A model generated the notes under the pieces. That model had not been told where the DNA came from. It saw nothing but the letters and a program-made list of their open reading frames with translations, and made no database searches. Positions 1-8,571 of a stretch of DNA of 31,169 nucleotides are shown piece after piece. This DNA is from CAZQSL01 sp964595945 (GTDB lineage Bacteria > UBP15 > UBA6099 > JAJRTR01). Position 1 is the first letter of the stretch, and each line of letters opens with the position of its first letter. Made by a program: the position numbers and the translations under genes. The DNA lies in contig CAZQSL010000028.1 of assembly GCA_964595945.1 (NCBI GenBank), forward strand, positions 1 through 31,169, written 5' to 3'.

Positions 1-1
1 C

Positions 2-556
2 GACGGTGACACGGTAAAAACCGAAGCAAAATCGAAGGTCGCGCTCAAAATGGTCGACGATCTCGTCGAAATCAGGGTCAACGCGCTATCGACGTTTGTC
101 GTCAGCAGGTCGAAGGGCGCTAAAAAACACGATGTCGTCGATCTCAAGTCGGGTCATGTCTGGAGCAAGGTCAACAAGCACGAATCGGGCAAACACACAG
201 TTTTCGAGGTCCGCACGCCTACTGCCATCGCGGGGGTACGCGGCACCGAATTCAGCATCGAAGTCGATAAAGACGGAACCTCGCGCGTGAGTGTGCTCGA
301 AGGTCTCGTGGGCATAGCCAACGAACTCGGCGAAGTCCTCGCCGAAGCTGGCCGCATGTCTGAAATCATCGAAGGCTCGATACCTGGGGAAGCTATCGAA
401 TTCGACATTGAAAAATTCAGGCACAAGATCGACGCGTGGAAAGAACAGATCAGCATCGGTTCGGTCAAGGAAGCGATGGAAGAAAAAATCGAAGAGGAAA
501 AAGAAAAAATCGAAAATGATGTAAAAAATAAGGTAAAAGGCAAATTCAAGTTCTGA
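2..556 (+). CDS. FecR-domain protein, 5' end outside the window
   Basis: The reading frame is open from base 2, and the residues before the first ATG at base 50 (GDTVKTEAKSKVALKMVDD) already look like FecR-domain sequence, so the gene starts upstream of the window. The visible part has the FecR core: a strand-rich stretch, then FEVRTPTAIAGVRGTEFSIE at about residues 50-70 counted from base 50, where the TPTAIAGVRGTEF signature is clear. A long charged, coiled-coil-like tail rich in E and K follows to the C-terminus. FecR-type domains are periplasmic or surface modules; in many phyla they occur outside iron-regulatory operons, and no ECF sigma factor or TonB receptor is visible here. It converges with the next gene (11-bp gap). 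Family call is good; the exact role is unknown. Confidence 0.8.
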   Translation, partial: DGDTVKTEAKSKVALKMVDDLVEIRVNALSTFVVSRSKGAKKHDVVDLKSGHVWSKVNKHESGKHTVFEVRTPTAIAGVRGTEFSIEVDKDGTSRVSVLEGLVGIANELGEVLAEAGRMSEIIEGSIPGEAIEFDIEKFRHKIDAWKEQISIGSVKEAMEEKIEEEKEKIENDVKNKVKGKFKF

Positions 557-566
557 TGCGTCATAT

Positions 567-2360
567 TCAGTTTGTTGAGTGGTCACGTCCGGACTTGTCG
601 GGGTGGCGGGGTTTCTTTTCTATGATGAATACGCCGGAATCTGAAGCAAGGTAGCTGTTGCCCGTTGCCTGGTCGTAGTATACGCCTTTGACATTGGAGT
701 GGCCTGTAGGGATTTTTCTGACAATCTTGCCCGATCTGTAGTCAATAAGAGTGTAGGTGCTCGAAAAGTAGTTGGCACAATGGATATAACGTATCTGTCT
801 GTCATCGTCGAACTGCATGTCTCTGACACCGTAAGCTGACTGGAGATAGCGGAGGAGTTCAAGGGTCTTTCCATTATATTCCGCGATACGCGATCTTGTG
901 GGCTCGGCGACGAGGAGAGTGTCGCGCGACTCGTTGACGAGGATTTTATATGTGTATGTCCAGTTTCTGTGAGTTTTCTTTTCGAGCCGGCTGGTCTTGA
1001 GATCGAATTTCATGACGGTGCCGTTGGTATGGGAAGCGATGTAGAGTTTTCCGGTTTTTTCATTGATGGCAATCGAGTAGTAGTGGGAATAATCGGGGAT
1101 GGCAAGTTTTAGTTGCTGCACCTTCAGGGTTTTACCATCAATTCTGAAGACAGAGCCGCGCTCGTCGAGCAGATAAAAATCGCCGCTTGAGATTATTGCG
1201 TCGACCGCATTCTTTATTGGGATGTCGCGGGTTTTGAGAATGGTGTTATTCCTGTAGTCATATATGAACATCCTTCGTGTCCTGTAATCTGCGGTTGCCA
1301 GTATGTCCCTGTCAGTGTCGCATGCAATTCTATTGAAAAAACGGTCTGGGAAGAACTGTTTTTTTGCGCATGTCCTCGAATTGTATGACAGGATGCCGTC
1401 TTTTCCGTTGACCAGGAATGTATCGCCGTCTTTTATAACGTCAAAACTTCTTTTGCTATCGAAATATGCCACGCAGTCGTCGACGTGAATGGCCGCGATG
1501 GACGTGATCGTGCTACGCGCAATGATGATATAGGCAGACGCGCCGGAGACAGTCAGAAATGTCATCAGCGCGTAAGTGCACACTTCGCGCGCGATGGCGG
1601 CTGGAGCGCGCCTGTTTCCTGAAAGGATTCCGTAAAGTCCCGAAATGATAAACAGAGCCAGTCCTGTCCACCACAGCGCGGGCGATACTGGCGGGATAAT
1701 GATAGCGAGAGTTATGACGAAAAAATAGATACATCTGGCCGTGACCCATCTGTCGAAAAGGAATCTTCCGATAGACCTTATGGTCTCCATGATGCGTCTG
1801 GTAAACAGCAGGCGGATAAAATATACAAATCCCGACAGTGTGGAAATGATGATGGCGTAGTTGATTTCAATTGTGTATTGAGCACGCACGGCGATGAAAA
1901 AAAACACAAGGATCGGGAAAAGGACAACAATGATTTTTTGCAGTTTTCTATGCTTTCGCACGAGGGTTGCCATCCATGCGAGAGTGGTCACCGCGAGGAG
2001 GTTGAACAGCAGATAGCCAGGAAGCACCCGGGCAATGAGAAGTGCCAGAAAAACAAAATATGAAAGGACGACGATCGTTCTGGCGGAAGCGTATTGCTGC
2101 CAGACCGGAGAGCTGTCGGGCAAACCTCGACGTTTGAATGAATCTGTAAAACGGTCCCACCGATCTTTTCTCTTCATATAGCTGACAAATCTGACGCCTG
2201 CAACAATGAAAAAAAGCACCCACAGGGCGAATGTGATGGCTTTGGGGATGGGGCTAATGTATGTAACGGCGAGAGCCGGGATGAGTATTGGAAAGACAAA
2301 TGGAAATGTCCGGTCGATGCACCGGGCTGTTCGATGGATGATTGTTGTTTTCTTTGTCAT
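567..2360 (-). CDS. Multi-pass membrane protein with C-terminal beta-propeller-like domain
   Basis: About the first 290 residues hold several strongly hydrophobic segments (for example FALWVLFFIVAGV, YFVFLALLIARVL, CIYFFVITLAIIIPP, YALMTFLTVSGASAYIII). The last ~300 residues are soluble and repeat a pattern of short beta strands with SGDFYLLDERGSVFRIDG-like and GKLYIASHTNGTVMKFD-like units, typical of an NHL/YVTN-type propeller. By topology the propeller should lie outside the cytoplasm. I chose the ATG at 2360 (MTKKTT) because GGGA lies just upstream; an ATG six codons earlier (2378) has no ribosome site. The gene follows the lipoprotein gene after a short gap and may be the last gene of the LPS-export block. 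No family name can be given with confidence. Confidence 0.7.
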   Translation of the reverse strand: MTKKTTIIHRTARCIDRTFPFVFPILIPALAVTYISPIPKAITFALWVLFFIVAGVRFVSYMKRKDRWDRFTDSFKRRGLPDSSPVWQQYASARTIVVLSYFVFLALLIARVLPGYLLFNLLAVTTLAWMATLVRKHRKLQKIIVVLFPILVFFFIAVRAQYTIEINYAIIISTLSGFVYFIRLLFTRRIMETIRSIGRFLFDRWVTARCIYFFVITLAIIIPPVSPALWWTGLALFIISGLYGILSGNRRAPAAIAREVCTYALMTFLTVSGASAYIIIARSTITSIAAIHVDDCVAYFDSKRSFDVIKDGDTFLVNGKDGILSYNSRTCAKKQFFPDRFFNRIACDTDRDILATADYRTRRMFIYDYRNNTILKTRDIPIKNAVDAIISSGDFYLLDERGSVFRIDGKTLKVQQLKLAIPDYSHYYSIAINEKTGKLYIASHTNGTVMKFDLKTSRLEKKTHRNWTYTYKILVNESRDTLLVAEPTRSRIAEYNGKTLELLRYLQSAYGVRDMQFDDDRQIRYIHCANYFSSTYTLIDYRSGKIVRKIPTGHSNVKGVYYDQATGNSYLASDSGVFIIEKKPRHPDKSGRDHSTN

Positions 2361-2406
2361 GATTCCCGCTTGCGGCATGATAATGATTTATTCATACAAC
2401 ATGGAG

Positions 2407-3096
2407 TCATTTTTCAGTTACTCGTAGTGTCCACGATGTGATGTCGGCTGGATTGTACGCGGCGTCTGACACGGTGTGCGAACTGACGGCGGCATATTGT
2501 GAGCTGTCGGCGATGATGCCGACGATGGGAGAGAAAGCGAAGGCCGGCGAGTACAGGTAGTCGGTGGCGGTGATGGGGATGTCGGTGGGTGTGACTGGCT
2601 GGGTGCTGGTGATGAAATTGAGGCGGATAGATTGTGATGCGACATCGGGGATTTCGTCGAGGCGGATTTGCAGGGTGATGTTGCTGCCTGATGCCGAGAC
2701 GGAGTAGCAGCGTGTGGAATTGTTGTCGAAAAGCGATGGGGTTGCGTCGGCGTCGGTTTGGGTTGTGATGATTTTTTCAGTGAAGAGATTGTCGTGGAGA
2801 CGGATATAGTAGTCCCAGTTGCGCGCGCGTTCGGTACCGTAAAGATTGGGGTAGGGGCCGGCGGAAGTGGTATCGCCGGAGGTGTCGAAGACGATGTAGT
2901 AGTAGAAGTTGGCGGTATCGACGGGGGCGGCTGTGGTGAGGGACAGTTCGAGGATTTTGCTTGTGATCACGGGCGAGGGGACGGGCGCGTAGCGTGAGCA
3001 GCCGGTGAGCGTGAGGGCAAGGGATACGATGGCGGCGAGTGTGGCGATTATTGTGCGTAAGTATCTTGTCGATGGGGGCAAGTCGTTCACTCTCAC
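2407..3096 (-). CDS. Predicted lipoprotein directly downstream of lptD
   Basis: The N-terminus has basic residues, a hydrophobic stretch (residues 15-29) and the lipobox LTGC with Cys33, so export and lipidation by signal peptidase II are expected. The mature part (about 197 aa) is rich in Ser, Thr, Asp and Tyr and predicted beta-type; I do not recognise a family. The start is GTG at 3096, six bases after the lptD stop, with only a weak ribosome site, so translation probably depends on coupling to lptD. In E. coli the LptD barrel is plugged by the lipoprotein LptE, which is poorly conserved in sequence; position and lipobox make this protein an LptE-analogue candidate, but that is inference from context only. 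Confidence 0.72.
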   Translation of the reverse strand: MRVNDLPPSTRYLRTIIATLAAIVSLALTLTGCSRYAPVPSPVITSKILELSLTTAAPVDTANFYYYIVFDTSGDTTSAGPYPNLYGTERARNWDYYIRLHDNLFTEKIITTQTDADATPSLFDNNSTRCYSVSASGSNITLQIRLDEIPDVASQSIRLNFITSTQPVTPTDIPITATDYLYSPAFAFSPIVGIIADSSQYAAVSSHTVSDAAYNPADITSWTLRVTEK

Positions 3097-3102
3097 TTTC
3101 TG

Positions 3103-5472
3103 TCAGTTTGATGTTTTATTGTTGAGTTGGAAGATGGATTCGTCGAGTTCGAGTCCCTGTTTGTTTTGAGTGAATCCGAATTTTCTGGATGGGAACGCGA
3201 GGATGATGTACTGGAATTTGAACTCGTCGTTTTCGGTGTTGTATGAGAACTGGTATTGGGTGCAGCATTGGGTGTGAGTGGCGATGACATCGCGGATGAT
3301 GGGGTACTGGGAGTTTTGTTCGATAGCGCCGCGCACCTGGAATTTCCAGCCGTTGTTGCGGGTGTGTTCGGTGGTGAAAGACATGCGGCGGAGTTCGAGG
3401 TCATAAGAGTCCCAAGCGGCGGCGGCGACGATTTTTGTGTTTTTTCGACCGACGCGGAGGTCGGTGGTGGTGTCTTCCCATTTGCTGATGTTGAGGTCAT
3501 TGCGGGCGGTGATGACGAATGTGGAGTTTTGGGTGATGGCGCGGGTATAGCTTGTTTCGAGTGGAGAGTAGAGGTAGGTGATGTAGTTGTAACTGGTGGC
3601 GATGCGGAATTGAGTAGCGGGTTTTTTCATTGTGATGTTGCCGCTGACGAGTGAAGTTTCGCCGCTGGTGTCTCCGGAGTATGGGGCTCCGCCTGAGTCG
3701 CGGGTGGTGCTGTAGCTGGAGTTGAGGGAAGTGAATTTTGTGAAGTTGTAGGCGAGGCTGGTGTTGTGGGACATGATGTAGCGGGCGTCCTTGGTGCTGT
3801 AGAAGTATTGCCGCAGGCGTTGAGTGGGAGTGATGGTGAGGCGGTTGCCGTATTTGAGAGCGCGAGAGGCGGCGATCTCGATGCCGGTGCGGCGGATTGC
3901 TTCGGAGTCGGCGCGGGTGCCCTGGCGGTAGCGGCCGTGGATGAGAGAAAATTCCGTGATGGGGAAAATGCTTTTTGGTCCAAGTGGGCCGAAAGCAGCC
4001 GGCTGGAGCTGGAGGCGGGCTTCGGGTAGTCTGTAGTCGCTGACCATGACCGTGCGGTCGTTGGGGTATGAGTCGCCGTCGGGGTCGAAGCTTTTTTGCC
4101 CGGCGACGGAAAGGGTGTAGAGTTTCGATGTGTATTTCAGGGTGGATGTGAGGTAGGATTCGAGGTTTTCCGGGTTGGCGCCCGATGCGTAGGCGGTCTG
4201 GCGGTAGGTGTAGTTGAGGTTGAGTTTTTTTGTGAAATTTACATTGCGGGTGAGTGAGAGCGACTGGTTTTTGACAGGAGATGAGGTCTTGTCGGCTGAG
4301 AACTGGTATTGGCCGGTGAGTGAGCGCGAAGGGGACTGGACGAAGTTGAAGCTGGTGGATAGCCGGTTGGAATTGGTGCGCGATGATGGGTAGTAGATGT
4401 TGAAAGAGTTGGAGCGGTTATAGGTGAGATTGCCTGAGACGCGGTTGATCTTGTAGTCCTGGGCGAGAGATGCGCTGGTGCTGGTGTAGCCGGTGTCGCG
4501 CTCCTTGTTGGTGGTGTAGGATGATGATCCCTTGCCGCCGAGCGCCTTGAGTGAGTATTCGTGCTGAGCGCCGTATTCGATGCCCTTTTTCTGCATGTAG
4601 TTGAAGATGATCCAGCCGGAGACGAGTTCTTTGCTGAGATACGGGTATTTCGAGAGCATGTAAAAACCGCGTACCTTGTCATAGCCGAATTCGGGTGTCC
4701 AGCCATCGCGGTCCTTGAGAGAGGCGACGTAGTAGGGGATGTACATGGCTGGGGTGGTGCGGATGTAGAAGATGGAGTGGCGTGCGATGAGTTTTTTGCC
4801 GGGGAAGATTGTGGCGCTTTTGGACACGGCGTGGTATTCGCGCGTGCAGTCTGGGCCGCAGGTGGTGAAGGTGACTTTTTCGAGACGCAGCCGCGAGCGT
4901 GTGCCGGCGGCGTGACGGCCTTTGAAATAGATCGTGCCGCTTGCCGTGGGCGACGTTGTCGAGCCGTTGACGTCGAAGAGTTCGAAGTATTCCTTTTTGA
5001 AATGGTAGAGGACCGAACGGCCCGTGATCCTGAAGTCAGGATCGTCGATGGAAACCGAGCCGGACGCGAACGCGGTCTTGGAGCGGTCATCCACGACGGC
5101 TTCGTCGGCGATGATCTCCGTGTTTTTGTATTTGAGCCTGATATTGCCGCGAAGGGTGGTGGTGCGTGTTTCCTTTTCGTAGCGGAAGTAGTCGGCGGAG
5201 TCGATGATGATGCGCTCGGCATCGGGGTCGGGGGCGAGTTGGGGTTCGTCGATGGACTCTTCATCAGCGAAATCAGGAGGTGGGGCAGGAGTGCTTTCTG
5301 GTGGAGGTGTGAGTGGCAGAGAGTCGGTCGCAGTGCCGGTCGCATACACTACAGGATCGGGGAAATCGAAAGATGCCTGGCGGTCAGCGTGTGCGGCAGC
5401 CGCGAAGACGGCGATGCACAGTGCCGTGATCGCGGCGGTCAGAGCGCGGTGTATGGCGGAGTGTCGTATCAT
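3103..5472 (-). CDS. lptD: LPS-assembly protein LptD (OstA-type outer membrane barrel)
   Basis: A 789-aa protein with a Sec signal peptide ending near AHA (residue ~29), a Pro/Asp-rich linker, an OstA/LptA-like jelly-roll at about residues 88-170 (DSADYFRYEK, LRGNIRLKYKNTEIIADEA, FASGSVSIDDPDFRITG), then the LptD barrel with the family stretch VTFTTC...PGKKLIARHSIFYIRTTPAMYIPYY. Two cysteines (C205 and C209) sit where LptD proteins usually carry a conserved Cys; no other pair needed for the E. coli disulfide pattern was obvious. The protein inserts LPS in the outer leaflet. The start at 5472 gives an ATGA overlap with the upstream permease gene, so the two are translationally coupled; the longer frame to 5544 would run through that gene and lacks a signal peptide at its start. 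Length is typical for the family. Confidence 0.93.
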   Translation of the reverse strand: MIRHSAIHRALTAAITALCIAVFAAAAHADRQASFDFPDPVVYATGTATDSLPLTPPPESTPAPPPDFADEESIDEPQLAPDPDAERIIIDSADYFRYEKETRTTTLRGNIRLKYKNTEIIADEAVVDDRSKTAFASGSVSIDDPDFRITGRSVLYHFKKEYFELFDVNGSTTSPTASGTIYFKGRHAAGTRSRLRLEKVTFTTCGPDCTREYHAVSKSATIFPGKKLIARHSIFYIRTTPAMYIPYYVASLKDRDGWTPEFGYDKVRGFYMLSKYPYLSKELVSGWIIFNYMQKKGIEYGAQHEYSLKALGGKGSSSYTTNKERDTGYTSTSASLAQDYKINRVSGNLTYNRSNSFNIYYPSSRTNSNRLSTSFNFVQSPSRSLTGQYQFSADKTSSPVKNQSLSLTRNVNFTKKLNLNYTYRQTAYASGANPENLESYLTSTLKYTSKLYTLSVAGQKSFDPDGDSYPNDRTVMVSDYRLPEARLQLQPAAFGPLGPKSIFPITEFSLIHGRYRQGTRADSEAIRRTGIEIAASRALKYGNRLTITPTQRLRQYFYSTKDARYIMSHNTSLAYNFTKFTSLNSSYSTTRDSGGAPYSGDTSGETSLVSGNITMKKPATQFRIATSYNYITYLYSPLETSYTRAITQNSTFVITARNDLNISKWEDTTTDLRVGRKNTKIVAAAAWDSYDLELRRMSFTTEHTRNNGWKFQVRGAIEQNSQYPIIRDVIATHTQCCTQYQFSYNTENDEFKFQYIILAFPSRKFGFTQNKQGLELDESIFQLNNKTSN

Positions 5473-6551
5473 TTGCGTGTGCGGACAAAAAGTATTGCGC
5501 CGACGATGAGGAACGTGGCGTTGACGGCCCATGCCGCTGCCCATGGTGGGAAAACTCCCTTGTAGCCGAGCGTCGTGGTGACGATAGTGAGCACCCAGTA
5601 GACGGCCATGAGCGCCGACGCGGTGACGATGCCTGCGAGCATGCCACTGCGCCCTGTGCGGATGCTCAGTGGCAGCGCGACGAGGATACAGATGATGTTG
5701 GCGGCGGGTATCGCCATCTTGAAATGATAATCTGTTTCGTACTGTCTGTAGTCGAGCCCGCTCTTTTTAAATAGTGAAATTTTCTGGCGAAGCTCATTCA
5801 GTGACATTTCCTGTGATGTCTTCTGGTCGCCGAAAATCTGTTGCATCTGGCGTTCGACATTGATGCGCATCGAGTCGAATCTCATTTCGAATTCGACAAA
5901 TCCGTCGTCGCGCACCTGATGGATTATGCCGTTGCGGAGAGTGAAATACCGGCCCTGCCAGAGACCGTCGGTCGCGGTGATCCACCGTGGATGCTGGCGT
6001 CCCTGATCGTCGAGGATGGTGATGCCGTTAATGGTGTTTGCTTTCGGGTCTACGACCTTGATGAAAAACGTACGCGAGCCTTTCCCCTTGAAAAAGACAT
6101 TGGCCGCGGGCCGGCTCATGACGTCGCTGAGTTGAAACTTGCGCCACATGTTAGCGCTACGGCTGTTCATAAGTGGGACGACGCGCTCGATCGTCACCCA
6201 TGCGCCGGCAGCGACCACTATGCCCGAGAGGATGAGCGGTACCATTATGCGGGCCACTCCGATACCGCTTGTGCGCAGCACGTCTATTTCGCTGTCGCGA
6301 GACATGCGCGTGATCGACAGCAGCGCGGCGAACAGTGTAGCCATCGGCAGCGCCGTCACGGCAAATTGCGGCATCTGATAGAACAGGATTTTCAGAAAGC
6401 TGCGAAGCGGCACATGTTTGTCGATTACAAAAGTGAGCATCTGAAACAGCACCGTGTTGAGTGTGAGAAATATCACGACGAAGGTCAGGCCGAGTATTAG
6501 ATAGAGAAAAAACTCGCCCGAAAGGTATCTGTCCAGCACTTTGATTCGCAT
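5469..6551 (-). CDS. LptF/LptG-family LPS export permease (YjgP/YjgQ)
   Basis: A 360-aa permease of the LptBFGC system that pulls LPS out of the inner membrane. It has the family architecture: N-terminal motif LDRYLSGEFFLYLILGL with the first membrane segment, further segments to about residue 125, a periplasmic beta-jellyroll of ~150 residues (FFIKVVDPKANTINGITILDDQ), and three C-terminal segments ending FLIVGAILFVRTRK. The cytoplasmic stretch LLSITRMSRDSEIDVLRTSGIG matches the coupling-helix region that contacts LptB. Only one such gene is present here, so I cannot say whether it is LptF or LptG. It is the first gene of the LPS-export block and overlaps lptD by ATGA. A perfect 22-base palindrome (6584-6605) lies in its leader. 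Confidence 0.93.
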   Translation of the reverse strand: MRIKVLDRYLSGEFFLYLILGLTFVVIFLTLNTVLFQMLTFVIDKHVPLRSFLKILFYQMPQFAVTALPMATLFAALLSITRMSRDSEIDVLRTSGIGVARIMVPLILSGIVVAAGAWVTIERVVPLMNSRSANMWRKFQLSDVMSRPAANVFFKGKGSRTFFIKVVDPKANTINGITILDDQGRQHPRWITATDGLWQGRYFTLRNGIIHQVRDDGFVEFEMRFDSMRINVERQMQQIFGDQKTSQEMSLNELRQKISLFKKSGLDYRQYETDYHFKMAIPAANIICILVALPLSIRTGRSGMLAGIVTASALMAVYWVLTIVTTTLGYKGVFPPWAAAWAVNATFLIVGAILFVRTRK

Positions 6552-6583
6552 ATTGTCCTGACTGTGCTATGGGGCACTGCTCC

Positions 6584-6605
6584 CGCGAAAAACCGGTTTT
6601 TCGCG
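6584..6605. repeat. Perfect 22-bp palindrome in the permease leader
   Basis: The two 11-base halves are exact reverse complements, centred on CCGG with A5 and T5 flanks and CGCG ends. It lies 33-54 bases before the ATG of the LptF/G-type gene. It could be a symmetric operator or an RNA hairpin with a CCGG loop; a terminator role is less likely because no long T run follows the stem in either direction. Confidence 0.75.
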
Positions 6606-6715
6606 CTTTGCCTGAAACTCCTATATATTAATGGAAAATCGCTGACATTTTAATAGTTTGCCAACCTTTGGTTTTTGCACGGCGCTTGCTGCGGCGATAT
6701 TCTTTGTCTTCGCGA

Positions 6716-6744
6716 TTGACACGGCGGGGAAAATCCCTTAATTT
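6716..6744 (+). promoter_or_regulatory. Probable sigma70 promoter for tRNA-Leu
   Basis: A consensus -35 TTGACA (6716-6721) is followed after 17 bases by TAATTT (6739-6744), a weak -10. It lies about 50 bases before the tRNA on the same strand. The perfect -35 is convincing, the -10 is not, so the exact element may be shifted by a base or two. Confidence 0.5.
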
Positions 6745-6799
6745 TATAGTGACTTTCGCAGGGGATACCGCATCGTTATCCCTGTGGAATGCTTGAAAA

Positions 6800-6883
6800 G
6801 CCGAAGTGGCGGAATTGGCAGACGCGCTAGATTCAGGTTCTAGTATGGGCTTCCATGTGGGGGTTCAAGTCCCCCCTTCGGCA
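6800..6883 (+). tRNA. tRNA-Leu (anticodon CAG)
   Basis: An 84-base class II tRNA. The acceptor strands GCCGAAG (6800-6806) and CTTCGGC (6876-6882) pair perfectly. The anticodon arm is CTAGA-TTCAGGT-TCTAG (6827-6843) with anticodon CAG at 6834-6836. The long variable arm (6844-6858) has the stem ATGG/CCAT, and the T arm is GGGGG-TTCAAGT-CCCCC (6859-6875). Discriminator base is A6883. The 3' CCA is not encoded, so it must be added by a CCA-adding enzyme. The gene stands alone between two minus-strand operons. Confidence 0.97.
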
Positions 6884-6993
6884 TTTTCTTTTTTATCCCG
6901 GATTACATTTGCATAATGATGTTTGGTCTCTCGGTTATCCGTGTGACTGCCTTTTCGATAGTCATCACTGCGTTCATTCCGGTCACGTCAATA

Positions 6994-7827
6994 TCATTCA
7001 GCGACGATCGAGTTATTGATAAACTCACGGACGAGTTCGGCATTGAGAGCGTGCCCGCTTTTTTCAGCTACGAAATGAGCGCAGATATCGCAACAGCCGG
7101 CGAGGGCGAGGTCGCCGATCATATCAAGGATTTTGTGGCGGACGAATTCGTCGGCGAAGCGAAGCGGCACGGAAAACCTGTCCGGGAAAACGATGATGGC
7201 GTTATCCTCGTTGCCGCCGAGCGCGAGGCCCGCGGCGCGGAGCTGCTCGACCTCTTCGATGAGGCCGAAAGTGCGCGCGGGGGCGATATCCGCGACGAAC
7301 GCACCTGGGCTGTGAGCATAGTGATACTGCTGGCGGCCGATCATCGGGTGGTCGTATTCGAGAATAAACGTAATGTGCAGCGAGGAAGCCGGCAGGCAGG
7401 TGACCGAGGCAGAGCCGCGAGCGACGGTGAATGGTTGCGTGACGGTGCGTTTTTCGAGAGGCGCGCCGAGTGTCGTAACGCCGGCAGAGGCAAAAGCGTC
7501 GGCAAAGGGCAGGGCGCTCCCGTCGGCGGCGGGGGGTTCGGGCCCGCTCATTTCTACGGTCGCATTGCAGATGCCGGTGCCGCGCAGCGCGGCGATGACA
7601 TGCTCGACCGTATTGATGGTTATGCCACAGGCGGAAAGTTCGGTGTTGCGCACGGTCGCTGCGACCGAATCAACCGTTGCGGGAATACGGACGCCGCCAT
7701 ATATGAAATATATGCCGTCACCGGCGTTTGCCGGTGATACGGTGAGAGTGACTTCGCGGCCCGTGTGGAGTCCGATGCCTGAAAGTGTCACTGGTGATGC
7801 TATGGTCGTGTGGTTGCTGATCGGCAT
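6994..7827 (-). CDS. lpxC: UDP-3-O-acyl-N-acetylglucosamine deacetylase LpxC
   Basis: A 277-aa zinc amidase that carries out the committed step of lipid A synthesis in the cytoplasm. The three zinc ligands are visible: His76 in INTVEHVIAAL, His231 and Asp235 in HKILDMIGDLALAG; the catalytic His259 is in KSGHALN. N-terminal SGIGLHTGREV and internal ARTFG are family signatures. It is slightly shorter than the usual ~300 aa, with no missing motif. It is the last gene of a hisC-cmk-lpxC run, 33 bases after cmk. The ribosome site before the ATG at 7827 is weak (GGAGA about 14 bases upstream), so output may depend on the upstream gene. Confidence 0.97.
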   Translation of the reverse strand: MPISNHTTIASPVTLSGIGLHTGREVTLTVSPANAGDGIYFIYGGVRIPATVDSVAATVRNTELSACGITINTVEHVIAALRGTGICNATVEMSGPEPPAADGSALPFADAFASAGVTTLGAPLEKRTVTQPFTVARGSASVTCLPASSLHITFILEYDHPMIGRQQYHYAHSPGAFVADIAPARTFGLIEEVEQLRAAGLALGGNEDNAIIVFPDRFSVPLRFADEFVRHKILDMIGDLALAGCCDICAHFVAEKSGHALNAELVREFINNSIVAE

Positions 7828-7860
7828 GTGGTATTATGAGTCTCCGAAGGCATTGTTCGC

Positions 7861-8553
7861 TTATCCCTGAATGCCGGATTTTTCGGTGGTGATCTTTGCG
7901 ATGCGGTCGACGACCTGTTCGATGGAGAGCGTGCTGGTGTCGAGATGCACGGCATCGGCGGCAGGTTTGAGGGGCGAGTCGGCGCGCGTGGAGTCGCGGG
8001 TGTCGCGTTCGATGATTTCGGCGAGGACTTTTTCGCGGGGTTCATCGATGCCTTTTAGCGAGAGTTCGCGGCACCGGCGGTTGGCACGCACTTCTGGAGA
8101 AGCGGTTAGGAAAATCTTGACCTGAGCGGCGGGCATGACGACAGTGCCGATGTCGCGGCCTTCCATGACAACGCCACCTGCTGCGCCCATCAGTTTCTGC
8201 ATGGCGACGAGTTGCCGGCGTACTCCGCTGAGCGCGGATACTTTGGAGGCCATGCCGGAGATGTGCGGCGCGCGGATTTCTTCGGTGACTTCTGTCCCGT
8301 TGAGCCATACGCGATTGAGCATCGATCCCGGCGCGGTGTCCATCTCGAAATAAAATTTCGCAGCGGCGGCAAGGGGTGTGAGCTGCTGCTCGTCGTCGTG
8401 TGAAATGCCGGCGTTGTGGGCGAGCAGACCGATGCCGCGGTACATCGCGCCCGTGTCGACATAAGACAGGCCAAAGCGTTTCGAGATAAGCTTGGCGATG
8501 GTGCTCTTGCCCGATCCGGCGGGGCCGTCGATTGCTATGGAAACTCTCTGCAT
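7861..8553 (-). CDS. cmk: Cytidylate kinase
   Basis: A 230-aa kinase that phosphorylates CMP and dCMP with ATP. The P-loop GPAGSGKST spans residues 10-18, followed by YVDTGAMYRG, the CMP-binding EGRDIGTVVMP and the lid-region ERDTRDSTRADSPL. I chose the ATG at 8553 (MQRVSIAIDG) because GGAGG lies eight bases upstream; an ATG five codons earlier (8568) overlaps that ribosome site and has none of its own. Length then equals the usual 225-230 aa. It lies 18 bases after hisC. The pairing of hisC-type aminotransferase and cmk recalls the aromatic/cmk supra-operon known in proteobacteria. Confidence 0.97.
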   Translation of the reverse strand: MQRVSIAIDGPAGSGKSTIAKLISKRFGLSYVDTGAMYRGIGLLAHNAGISHDDEQQLTPLAAAAKFYFEMDTAPGSMLNRVWLNGTEVTEEIRAPHISGMASKVSALSGVRRQLVAMQKLMGAAGGVVMEGRDIGTVVMPAAQVKIFLTASPEVRANRRCRELSLKGIDEPREKVLAEIIERDTRDSTRADSPLKPAADAVHLDTSTLSIEQVVDRIAKITTEKSGIQG

Positions 8554-8571
8554 GCCGCATGCCTCCATGAT

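Noticed and set aside
4561..5565. 334-codon open frame on the plus strand
   Set aside because: It lies opposite lptD and has no recognisable domain; it reflects codon bias of the real gene.
6884..6895. T-rich stretch after tRNA-Leu as an intrinsic terminator
   Set aside because: There is a T-rich tract but no independent stem before it other than the tRNA itself.
6916..7737. 273-codon open frame on the plus strand
   Set aside because: It is the shadow of lpxC, whose zinc-binding motifs are clear on the other strand.
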